NCBI GenBank assembly: GCA_950097015.1
Contig: CATNEN010000007.1
Location: 930,001 to 994,000 of the forward strand
Direction of reading: 5' to 3'
Source of the DNA: Macrostomum hystrix
Lineage: Eukaryota > Platyhelminthes > Macrostomidae
Length of the DNA stretch: 64,000 nt
Program-made: the position numbers and the translations under genes
Part shown: in pieces, positions 32,301-41,089 of the stretch
Layout: each line of letters begins with the position of its first letter
Numbering within the stretch: position 1 is the first letter of the stretch
Notes under the pieces: generated by a model
Databases searched by the model: none
Told to the model about the DNA's origin: nothing
What the model saw: the letters and a program-made list of their open reading frames with translations, nothing else

Positions 32301-34631
32301 CCGCTGCGCCTTTCGTCTCGTCCCTCCCATCGGGTTCCAGCAGCACCAGGGCACTCAGGTACAGCCGGTCCGGCTTCGGCCAGCGAGTCAGCTTCCCAGA
32401 GGCGCCCGCACCAGCGAACGAGGCGAATAGCCGACGGAGACCGCCGGCGGAACGATGAGGATGGGACTTGTGCGCTTCTGGAGTGGGCGAAATCATGGCC
32501 TGAAACCCTTGGAAATCATGGCCTGAAACCCTCGGAGATCATGGCCTGAAACCCTTGGATATCATGGCCTGAGACCCTTGGAGATCATGGCCTGAAACCC
32601 TCGGAGATCATGGCCTGAAACCCTTGGAGATTATGGCCTGAAACCCTTGGAGATCATGGCCTGAAACCCTTGGATATCATGGCCTGAAACCCTTGGAGAT
32701 CATGGCCTGAAACCCTCGGAGATCATGGCCTGAAACCCTTGGAGATCATGGCCTGAAACCCTTGGAGATCATGGCCTGAAACCCTTTGAGATCATGGCCT
32801 GAAACCCTTGGAGATCATGGCCTAAAACCCTTTATTGGAGATCATGGCCTAGCTGAAACCCGCGGAGATCATGGCCTGAAACCCGTGGAGATCATGGCCT
32901 GAAACCCTCGGAGATCATGGCCTGAAACCCTTAATTGGAGATCATGGCCTGAAACCCTTAATTGGAGATCATGGCCTGAAACCCTCGGAGATCATGGCCT
33001 GAAACCCTTGGAGATCATGGCCTGAAACCTTTGGAGATCATGGCCTGAAACCTTTGGAGATCATGGCCTGAAACCCTCGGAGATCATGGCCTGAAACCCT
33101 CGGAGATCATGGCCTGAAACCCTTAATTGGAGATCATGGCCTGAAACCCTTGGAGATCATGGCCTGAAACCCTTGGAGATCATGGCCTGAAACCCTTTGA
33201 GATCATGGCCTGAAACCCTTTGAGATCATGGCCTGAAACCCTTGGAGATCATGGCCTGAAACCCGCGGAAATCATGGCCTGAAACCCTTGGAGATCATGG
33301 CCTAAAACCCTTAATTGGAGATCATGGCCTAGCTGAAACCCGCGGAGATCATGGCCTGAAACCCGTGGAGATCATGGCCTGACACCCTTGGAGATCATGG
33401 CCTGAAACCCTTGGAGATCATGGCCGGAAAACTTAGGCAGGTGAAAGCAGTTACCTTCGCGTCCATCCTGGGGCCCTCGCTCCGCCAGCCAGTTGCTGAT
33501 TTCCTCGGCCAGCGCGGATCTCAGCTGAGCAACCTGGCTCAGAGTCGGCTGTGCCGCTGGCGGGACTGAATCATTCGAGACCGCCTGCCACCAGGCCGAT
33601 GGCACGACGTCGGCCTCCAGCGCCGGAGTGGCGAATTCGCTCCAGCCGGCCAAGCCGAGGGCGGCCGCGCGCACCGACACCGGCTGGCCGGGCTGCAGTC
33701 CGGCGATGGTCAAGGCGATCGGCGACCTCGCCGGAAGCTCCCGGCAGCTCCAGTCGAGGCCGGCCTGACGCCATTCGATTCGGAACAGAGCAGCCGATGT
33801 CGATTCTGCCGCAGTCGCCGCTTCCAGCGTCACTCGAACGGCATCGATGTCGATGACTTCAACGCGAACAGAGTTTGGCGGCTGCGGACGCTGCAGCAGT
33901 CGCAGGCATTCAAGGAGGCTGGCTGCCGGCTCGCTGCCGTCGTCGGCAAGCCGGGCCAGATGCCGCTCCATGCCGTCCAGCAGGCGCGGATGGCTGCCAG
34001 CATCCATGTCGTTGGACGCGGCTTGAAGTGCGGCTGCGGCGGACCGCTGGTCCAGCAGCATGGCCAGATCCAGCGGCTGCAGCTGCAGCTCGTTGGTGCA
34101 GCCGACGAGGTGCGGTCGGCGTGACAGAATCTCGCTTATTGTCAGGGCATCGTCATCTTCGACAGCTTCGAAAAGGCTGCGGGCGTCCTGCTGCAGCGAC
34201 GTGGCAGCACCCGAATCCGGTTTGTCGCCGTTTCCGACGCCGCCTGCGCCGGCCGAACGACGGAACTGGCGAACCCGACCGCGTCCACCGCTGCCGGTGC
34301 TGCCGCTGCCGGCGACGCTTCCGGATGCACTGCCCGCAGCTTTAAGGACCCCGCTGGCTCCAGCGAGATCGCCAGCGTTGACACGATCGGTGGTCAGTGG
34401 CTTCGAAAGCATCTCGTTGAAATGGTTGGCGGCGGCGGTCATGCCGTCGAGCTGCAAGAGCTCCCAGCTGCTGGGGTACCAGGGCGGCTGGCGAACCTGC
34501 TGGCACTCGCCTCTGCGCGAGGCCGATGCGGACCTTGGCTGGCGGAGCGGCCTGTGCTGCTGCTGCTGCGGCTGCGTTCTCTGCTGCCTTTGTCGGCTGT
34601 CACTGGAGACAAGCCTTGGGGTCTGGCGCAT
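29354..34631 (-). CDS. ANKFN1: ANKFN1 / wide-awake orthologue (ankyrin, FN3 and RA-like domains)
   Basis: Five exons join in phase on the minus strand: 34631-33455, 32477-32296, 31659-31184, 30714-30111 (or from 30726) and 29875-29354, for ~986 residues. An in-frame TAG precedes the first ATG in that exon; an upstream exon is still possible. Order: Gln/Ser/Gly-rich N-terminus; ankyrin-like segment ~152-205 (SLFEAVEDDDALTISEILSR); FN3 ~253-342 ending GWSEFATPAL; ANKFN1-specific block including RLYLSALVLLEPDG, KVLLTRDEALP and EPGLYLSSLRL; helix EVTSAKARLARLQALQAQVE, which aligns without gaps to remembered vertebrate ANKFN1; and a C-terminal Ras-association-like fold (QSTRARDVCRLAVE, FRPLLLQAPWNTGSLTVR). 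Drosophila WAKE regulates clock-neuron excitability, and vertebrate ANKFN1 affects vestibular and neural function. Most introns are made of minisatellite. Confidence 0.9.
29930..30098 (+). mobile_element. Divergent SINE fragment in ANKFN1 intron 4
   Basis: Plus-strand sequence contains a B-box-like GAGTTCGAATCC near 30000 and the tail segment TTAGCGAAATCGGCAGGAATGCC near 30050, which matches the 3' half of the SINE at 15850-16218 (TCAGCGAAATGGGCAGAATTGCC on its own sense strand). It is shorter and more diverged, and no clear target duplication was found. It lies antisense to ANKFN1. Confidence 0.55.
30735..31170 (+). repeat. Two adjoining minisatellites filling ANKFN1 intron 3
   Basis: From 30735 to about 30890 the unit is 23 bp (CTCTCAGTCACTGTGTACAC plus AGG). 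From about 30891 to 31168 it is 25 bp (GTGTACACTGGGTGTACATT plus AAACT). Together they occupy almost all of the intron between 30727 and 31183. The first array abuts the splice acceptor of the downstream exon on the gene strand. Confidence 0.94.
31735..32165 (+). repeat. Minisatellite, 24-bp unit (ANKFN1 intron 2)
   Basis: About seventeen copies of GATTCTATCTACGATTCCTG plus CTGC, with TTTGATTCGTGCTTC variants, fill most of the 636-bp intron between 31660 and 32295. The unit shares GATTCCTGCT and CGATTCTA with the 29.1-kb array. Confidence 0.92.
32495..33430 (+). repeat. Minisatellite, 23-bp unit filling ANKFN1 intron 1
   Basis: About forty copies of GGAGATCATGGCCTGAAACC plus CTT, with CTTAATT insertions in some, fill the intron between 32478 and 33454. 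On the gene strand each unit reads GGGTTTCAG|GCCATGATCTCC and so carries an acceptor-like TTTCAG. The sequence flanking the true acceptor (TTTCAGGCCATGATTTCGCCCACTCCAG) is itself a unit variant. Confidence 0.95.
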
Positions 34632-34714
34632 CGCGCTGAGCAATGCCCGGCCGGGTTTCTATGCGATTCGTTTTGCAGCCCTCATGCAAGATATTCAGGC
34701 CTAAAATGTCAATT

Positions 34715-35515
34715 CATCACTGACAAGTTTGAGCACAGTCGGGCGATGAAGGAGTCTGGATGGATTGCTAATCTATTTGAGCACAGTCGGCCGATGAAGG
34801 AGTCCGGATGGATTGCTAGTCTATTTGAGCACAGTCGGGCGATGAAGGAGTCTGGATGGATTGCTAATCTATTTGAGCACAGTCGGCCGATGAAGGAGTC
34901 TGGATGGATTGCTAGTCTATTTGAGCACAGTCGGCCGATGAAGGAGTCTGGATGGATTGCTAGTCTATTTGAGCACAGTCGGCCGATGAAGGAGTCTGGA
35001 TGGATTGCTAGTCTATTTGAGCACAGTCGGGCGATGAAGGAGTCTGGATGGATTGCTAATCTATTTGAGCACAGTCGGCCGATGAAGGAGTCTGGATGGA
35101 TTGCTAGTCTATTTGAGCACAGTCGGCCGATGAAGGAGTCTGGATGGATTGCTAGTCTATTTGAGCACAGTCGGCCGATGAAGGAGTCTGGATGGATTGC
35201 TAGTCTATTTGAGCACAGTCGGGCGATGAAGGAGTCTGGATGGATTGCTAATCTATTTGAGCACAGTCGGCCGATGAAGGAGTCTGGATGGATTGCTAAT
35301 CTATTTGAGCACAGTCGGCCGATGAAGGAGTCCGGATGGATTGCTAGTCTATTTGAGCACAGTCGGCCGATGAAGGAGTCTAGATGGATTGCTAATCTAT
35401 TTGAGCACAGTCGGGTGATGAAGGAGTCTAGATGGATTGCTAATCCATTTTAGCACAGTCGGGCGATAAAGGAGTCTGGATGGATTGCTAGTATTTTGGG
35501 TACAATCAGGTGATG
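34715..35515 (+). repeat. Minisatellite, 48-bp unit, upstream of ANKFN1
   Basis: About sixteen copies of a 48-bp unit beginning GAGCACAGTCGGCCGATGAA lie ~80 bp beyond the ANKFN1 start codon, in its 5'UTR, first intron or promoter. Two variants (CGGCCGATG...GCTAGT and CGGGCGATG...GCTAAT) alternate irregularly. Since 48 is divisible by three, the plus strand reads as 16-residue repeats, but nothing else supports a gene there. Confidence 0.95.
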
Positions 35516-36125
35516 ATGCAAAAGTCAGGATTTTTTTGCTTTCCTATATGAGCACAGTGAGACTTGTATTACTTACCTTCTTATGGATTACCTACAAGCA
35601 GCAATGCAAAACAAGTGAATATACGGCCAGCATCAGGGTCTTAAACTAATTGATGCAGTAAGCTGTCTTTCAAACTTTCTGTATTAACACTTTTGTCGCA
35701 GCTTTCAGTAAGCAAAGCAAAAGGTAAAACAACACACACAGACTCACGCACTCATCACTTTTAAGATAAAAGATAAAAGGCATTTTACACACTGCCAAAC
35801 TGGGATTGACGCCACCCACACACTAATTTTTCATCCACTGTACGCTGGAACAATGTCCGAGGGGGGCATTGTACAGTGTGCGGCCCGAACTCGTAGACTC
35901 GGGTGAGCAAATTGTGCTCAAACCCAGCAGTTAGCAAGCTGTCAGCTCTTTAAGTGGCTGTGAGCTAGTCTGAGTACAATATATACTAACAATATATACT
36001 ACTGATGATGCAATATATACTACTGATCTGCTACAGAATCCAGTAAATATACTGCCACGTATATTTCAGTTTAAATATATCGTATTTAAATAAAATTATA
36101 CTCGCTTATGCCATATAATTTCGTC
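35516..36125. other. Intergenic stretch between ANKFN1 and the mariner copy
   Basis: No gene is seen. It includes an ACACACACAG-type patch near 35732 and several copies of AATATATACTA at about 35978-36025. Confidence 0.35.
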
Positions 36126-36230
36126 CACAATATAAAGTGCATTCAAAAAGTTCTTTTCGGTGCTCAGCAAAAATTAACAAAAAACCTATGGAACAATGAA
36201 AACATGATTAGGTCATTCAATGTCATTCGG

Positions 36231-36919
36231 TCACTCAACATATTCACCGCCAATGTCCTTGCACTTCTGCCAGCGATGCACCAGACCTCTGATTCCAGTA
36301 CCCACGCCTCTCGCGTCCGTTTCACGCACCGCACCTTGGCAAGCAGCTTTGATGTGCTCGACGCTGTCGAATCGAATGCCCCGAAGGTGCTTCTTCACAG
36401 ATGGGAATAGGAAGAAGTCACAGGGTGACAAATCGGGCGAGTAGGGCGGACGAAAGAAAATTCTCTCCTTCTCGCTGGAAACGGCGCAGGTGGTTGGTGG
36501 CGGCCAGAGCACGTTGCATCTTCTGCTCACCTGTCAGCAGGTGTGGCACCCACTTGCTGAATTTCTTCTGCAGGTTGAGACGCTCTGTCAGAATGGTGTG
36601 CACACTGCCAACTGACACTCCGACATCTTGACAGCTCTTCGCAAGTCAGTCGCCGATCATCATCCAGGAGCTCCTGCACTTTCTTCACCACGGTCTCAGT
36701 GGCAGTCATCGGTCTTCCAGAGCGGTCGTTGTCCTCGACGCTCTCTCTGCCTTCAGCGAACAACCGGAACCACTTTCGAACAGTCTGTTCAGTTGGTGCA
36801 CTGTCACCAAACACTTGCTGAAGCTCTCTAAACATCTCCGGAGGTTTCTCCTTGCAGGAATTGGAAATCTTCATCAAGCTCCGAAAGTCTTGCTTTGAAA
36901 AAGATTCTGCCATGGCCAA
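36231..36919 (-). pseudogene. Mariner-family transposase, internally deleted and frameshifted
   Basis: Minus-strand pieces in more than one frame give a recognisable mariner transposase. From about 36913 an N-terminal helix-turn-helix region reads FGDSAPTEQTVRKWFRLF and DNDRSGRPMTATE. A middle piece reads TILTERLNLQKKFSKWVPH. The C-terminal part reads PPYSPDLSPCDFFLFPSVKK. The segment that should carry the first two catalytic aspartates is missing between the middle and C-terminal parts; only the last (SPDL) remains. With the frameshift near 36600 this cannot encode an active enzyme. Left-end sequence GTGCATTCAAAAAGTTC at about 36138 looks like a mariner terminus, but I could not find its partner on the right. 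Confidence 0.82.
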
Positions 36920-37311
36920 GAAATAGAAGGGTAGCTTAAAAAACTGCCTGTAGCTTTCAATTTAGTTGCTTCATATTTAAAAGCGCACCTGGCTTATACA
37001 CAAATGTTGAAATTTTTATTTTTTTTTCAGAATCAAACTGCATCTGAGTTTGAAATCATTGTACTTCAAGATGTACGGAAACTACAGAATAGAATATAAA
37101 GTACACACAATGAGAGTTTGCAAACGATCAAGATAAGGGCTTTAAAAGGCTTTCAAAAATGCACACGGAACATGCAAGAAAATAAAAATCAAAAGCAGTT
37201 GCAAATCCAAAAAGGTGTGGCAAATTCAGGTCAACCCTCTCTGACTCACAACCACACGGAATAGTAGGTCGATACCTGACCTAAACGACACTAAAAAGCA
37301 AAGTGAAGAGT
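36920..37311. other. Gap between the mariner copy and TRIAP1
   Basis: AT-rich, no gene. It probably contains the right-hand remnant of the mariner copy and the 3' end of the TRIAP1 transcript. Confidence 0.3.
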
Positions 37312-37587
37312 TTATTTTGCAGCCGCGTGTGAGTCGGCCTCCCAAAGCTGTATATTCTTTGCTTTAATAGCCTTCAAGACGCACTGCTGGTAGGTGTTGA
37401 ACAGCGAGTCGCACTCGTTTGTCCGGTGACCGCTGAGAAATTTAGGAAAGAAATCTTTAAAACAGGCGTCATACTGCTCTTTGAGCTGGTCGCACTCAGG
37501 ACTGATGCTGGGCACGCTAGTCATCTCCTGGGGCAGGGTTGGGTCAGGCTGCTCCACCTTGCCTGCCGTGGCTTTGTCTGCTGGCAT
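37312..37587 (-). CDS. TRIAP1: TRIAP1 / Mdm35 family twin CX9C protein
   Basis: The protein is 91 residues from the ATG at 37587 (MPADKATAG). Two twin-cysteine helices are intact: CDQLKEQYDAC and CDSLFNTYQQC, each CX9C, followed by VLKAIKAKNIQLWE. This matches TRIAP1 (p53-regulated inhibitor of apoptosis 1), which in the mitochondrial intermembrane space partners PRELI proteins to move phosphatidic acid. An in-frame ATG exists at 37632, but a strong acceptor-like CTGCTTTCAG lies at about 37607-37616 between them. I therefore favour 37587, with the upstream part intronic or a spliced-leader site. The N-terminal ~35 residues are longer than in the human protein. The stop codon overlaps AATAAA on the gene strand. 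Confidence 0.85.
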   Translation of the reverse strand: MPADKATAGKVEQPDPTLPQEMTSVPSISPECDQLKEQYDACFKDFFPKFLSGHRTNECDSLFNTYQQCVLKAIKAKNIQLWEADSHAAAK

Positions 37588-37673
37588 GTCAAATAAGGTC
37601 ACTACTGAAAGCAGTTTAATCGATAATGTCATTTAAAAGCTTTAAAAATTGAAACAAAACAGTCGCCATCCCT

Positions 37674-37716
37674 ACTAAGGCACAGTGAGAGTGTGCACTG
37701 TCTGACAATGGGTGCG
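37674..37716 (+). mobile_element. Short SINE remnant
   Basis: AAGGCACAGTGAGAGTGTGC and the following CTGTCTGACAATG match the middle of the SINE consensus seen at 15.85-16.22 kb. It lies just upstream of TRIAP1. Only ~40 bp is recognisable. Confidence 0.5.
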
Positions 37717-38076
37717 TTTGAGCGACTAGAGTTTGTTAAAACGGCATTTTAGTTAAAACGATGAGAGAAAATCATTTTAAACAAAGATCAAAGTATAACA
37801 AATTTAATTTTGCCGCGCTTTATTCATTAGCTAATTAAATAAAATAAGAATGATGCATGAAAAAAAATAATTTTCTTGCATTATGTTTTTTCAAATTTAA
37901 TTAGCTCATTAGTGTCAGTGCAGATGTACACTCCTGTGTGCAGAATTGCCATCTTCATTTATTGAAACAATTTCAGTCTTACTAATAAATTAAATGACTC
38001 GACAATTTTACAAGAAACAAATTACAATGAGGTTAATTTCTTATTGAATTAGCGCAGACAGCACTGCGAGTAACAG
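37717..38076. other. Intergenic AT-rich gap
   Basis: No gene or repeat is seen between TRIAP1 and the 3' end of the zinc-finger gene. Confidence 0.35.
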
Positions 38077-40166
38077 TCAGCAGTCCTCCTCCTGTCGCAC
38101 AGGTATTCGACAGTTAAGCAGCGGTTCAACATCAGCCGAGGACGCCTCCTTGTGCATGGTGGCCAGGTGTTTTTTAAGGTGGCACTTCTGCTTGAAGCAG
38201 AGTCTCAGAGGGCACAGCGGACAGAGCAGGAGGTATTTCGGGTGAACATTCTTGCGGTGCTGCAGGCATTGGTAGCGGCTGCTGAACACCTTGTCGCAGT
38301 GAACGCAGGTGAGCTTATCAATACTGGTGGAGGTGTTATTGTGCTTAGTTGACAGGTGCTGCGATAGTCCAGATTGGCTTCTGAAACTCTTGTTGCACAG
38401 GTGGCAGGCAGTTGCGGCCGAGCGAGTTGTTGAAGTGGTGGAGCCCGAAGCCGACGATGCGGAGAAGGTTGACGGCAGGACTGGAGGCTCGCAATCCTCC
38501 AGATCCGGGTGAGCGCTGAGCATGTGATTGTGCAACAGCCGGGAGGATCTGGCGGGAGGGGACGTTCAGATTCCGATATCACTTACTACAATAACAATCT
38601 TTATATGAATAATATTTGCAGGAGAGCTGCCGCATCATTTGGTGGCACTGGACACACAGACAGTGAGAAGGCGATTCTGCCCATTTCGCTGACTCCTGAA
38701 CACAAACGCACACAGGTGTGTACGTCTTCGGGGTTTGGGGTTCGGGGGTAGGTTTCCGGCTCGGGTTTTGGCACTGGGTTCGAGGTTTCCGGTTTTTTTT
38801 ACTTTATTAGTTTTACTTTCTTATTGCCCTATTACGAGATTAAAAATCTCTCGAAATCGCGCCAATTCAATTTTTTCTCGCGAACTAAACTGGGTGGACA
38901 TTGATTCTCTGCTGCTGAGGGGACATTGGTTCTCTGCTGCTGAGGTGACATTGGTTCTCTGCTGCTGAGGGGACATTGGTTCTCTGCTGCTGAGGGGACA
39001 TGTTGGGGCTCTTGTTGTACAGACCGAATGTCTCAGAATGTATTAGAGCTCAAACTAACTATTTTGTATTTAGTGAGAATTCAAATTCTAGTTGAATCGA
39101 AATCGCGTATATTCGCAATCAGAGAAAATTCATCCTGAATATCGTTCAAGTGAATATTGGGGAAATATTCAGGGTCGGGTCGGGTTCCAGGTTCGCAAAA
39201 ATGGAAACCCGAACACCCCTAGTACGTCTGCCCTGACTTTCTCATCCTCAGGCAGTGTACACTCTCACTGCGCCTCGTGAGGTTGGCCCCTCAAGGGCGT
39301 AAATTGCGCGACAAGCCCCCAAGTCTTCTCTCTCGACGGCTTCGCGACAAACGAATGTGGCCTCCCGCGGAATCGAGCTCAGGGACCTTGGTGCGAGAGG
39401 CAAACGCGCTAGATCGCTCGGCCAAGCACTCCCCAATGTCACTTTATTATTATCTTCTTTACTACTCTTTATTATTTTCGAATTTTTTCAGAAAAAAGTC
39501 TTTCAGATCCGTTCCAGATCCTTCAGATCCGTTCCAGATCCTTCAGATCCGTTCCAGATCCTTCAGATCCGTTCCAGATCTTTCAGATCCTACTCGTGGA
39601 ACTCACGAATAAGCCCGGCTGCAGTGCTCGCAGACGTGGATCGCTCTAGACGAATTGACAACCACAGCAGTTGAAGCCGCCAACGCCATCGGAGCAGACG
39701 ACGAGACGGCCGTAAAGGAAACAGCAGCCGCCGATGACTCATCGTGTTGAACTAGCTGATGCTGCAACAGTTGCCATTTCCTTTGAGCAGTGTGGCCGCA
39801 CAGGCCGCAGACTAACAGCTCTAAATGGCTGGCCAGGTGGGCGGCCATTTCCGAACCAGTCGAGTCGTCGTCAGACTCGACCACCTGGCCGCAGATTGGG
39901 CAGGCGCCTCTTAACTGCTGCTGCTGCTGAGCTTGGCTCTGATGAGGCTCAGTGGGAAGCTGGGACACACTGACAGTCGAATCGGCGAATCGAACCTCGG
40001 TCGTATCGCCCAGCCTGAGCTGCTCCTCGGATCTGGGCTCAATGGACAGCACGGCACGACGCCATTTTGGTCTTTGTCGTCGGCGTAAAAGTACAACGCT
40101 AGGCAGGCTGCGATTGGACAGGCCGCGAGCGATGCCTTCGGTGACGGCCGCATCGAGGCTGTCCAT
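38077..40166 (-). CDS. C2H2 zinc-finger protein, six fingers, two exons
   Basis: Exon 40166-39607 (donor TTC|GTGAGT) joins exon 38548-38077 (acceptor CCCGCCAG|A) in phase, for 343 residues from the ATG at 40166. Fingers in order start CPICGQV, CGLCGHT, CEHCSRA, CHLCNKS, CVHCDKV and CPLCPLR. The third is split by the intron, and the join restores CEHCSRAYSSSRLLHNHMLSAH in proper C-X2-C-X12-H-X4-H spacing, which strongly supports the splice. Coding may start further upstream: the frame is open to an acceptor-like AAG at 40242 (VFIGRQLNKFVYFYDD). The protein is probably a nuclear DNA- or RNA-binding factor; the orthologue is not identified. The intron carries a SINE, a hAT-like MITE and a 20-bp minisatellite. 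Confidence 0.85.
38615..39432 (-). mobile_element. tRNA-derived SINE split by a later insertion
   Basis: The two halves, about 38618-38727 and 39222-39432, match the SINE of 15850-16218 in the same orientation, including the TTTCGCTGACTCCTGA tail region and the CCCTCAAGGGCGTAAATTGC body. They are interrupted by 494 bp of unrelated sequence bordered by GTACGTCT. The tRNA-like head (39370-39432) is more diverged than in the 15.9-kb copy. Confidence 0.8.
38720..39229. mobile_element. hAT-like MITE nested in the SINE, 8-bp TSD
   Basis: The insert 38728-39221 is flanked by GTACGTCT (38720-38727 and 39222-39229), an 8-bp duplication of SINE sequence. Its right end, reversed, reads TAGGGGTGTTCGGGTTTCC, a hAT-style terminus. 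The left end is G-rich (TCGGGGTTTGGGGTTCGGGG) and matches only imperfectly. An internal 25-bp tandem repeat (GGGGACATTGGTTCTCTGCT plus GCTGA) lies at 38889-39000. There is no ORF. Confidence 0.7.
39487..39592 (+). repeat. Minisatellite, 20-bp unit, beside the zinc-finger splice donor
   Basis: About five copies of CAGATCCGTTCCAGATCCTT lie in the intron within 20 bp of the donor at 39606. Confidence 0.9.
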
Positions 40167-40244
40167 GGACACTTTCGGTATGTCGTCATAGAAATAGACG
40201 AACTTGTTTAACTGCCTGCCGATGAATACGCGACCGACAGCCTT

Positions 40245-41089
40245 GCAATGTCATGTTGAGTCAGAGTTTGGGTCAGTTTTCACATGATTTATAACTCAAA
40301 TCAGTTTGTGAGTTACCATTCAATTGACTTGCAACTGAATGGATTGATTGGCAGCTTGACTATGTAAAACCTATGTAAAATACATGCTAGACAATTCTAA
40401 GTATAAGACATATGATTATCTTACAGCATAAAATAATTTTTCCTACTTATTCAAAGAAAGAATTTTTTTGATTCATTAATCAATTGCTTTACTTGAAGTT
40501 TAAGATAACAGATTTTTTAAATCAACAGAAAGGACATGATATAGCTAGCCCAAGTAATGATTGTTGCCCAAAAATATAAAAACTTCTATTTTATTCAATA
40601 TATAGATAATAGATTGAAAATACACCTACAACAATGGACTACATCACTTAAGGTCAAGTTAGGGCAAAATATCATTTTGGTAAAGATCAATGTGATATTG
40701 TATTGAGTAAGCAAAATTTAAACCCAGAAATTAGAGAATGAAGAGCATTGAGTCAGAATGTTAACTTTTTTGTAAATTATATTATTTTAACTTACTCTCT
40801 TTTGAAGAAGTAGAAAAAACTTGCCAACTAGATTTCTCTCTATATTTTATTTTGTTTTTATAAGGAAAGTTACTGAAAATGTGCTAATTATAGATACTAT
40901 AAACACTAATATTACTGAGCTTATCAAAATACATTATGTTATAGAAAATTTGGAATATGTGACAGGGCTTATCACTCTATCTTTCTTTCTATTAGTAGCA
41001 TATGAGTATAATTTGGCATGGCATGAGTAGTCTCTCTCTAAGGCTCTTTGAACACCAGTCTTGGCATTTTCTGTGGATCAGAGGGTCAG
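40245..41089. other. Intergenic AT-rich stretch upstream of the zinc-finger gene
   Basis: No convincing gene is seen; a 69-codon plus-strand frame at 40821-41030 has no supporting signals. It should contain the promoter or upstream exons of the zinc-finger gene. Confidence 0.35.

Noticed and set aside
32248-33430. CRISPR-like array of ~23-bp repeats
   Set aside because: There are no unique spacers; units are head-to-tail, and the locus is a eukaryotic intron.
34060-34704. Plus-strand ORFs opposite ANKFN1 exon 1
   Set aside because: GC-rich antisense shadows; the minus-strand frame carries the recognisable ankyrin and FN3 domains.
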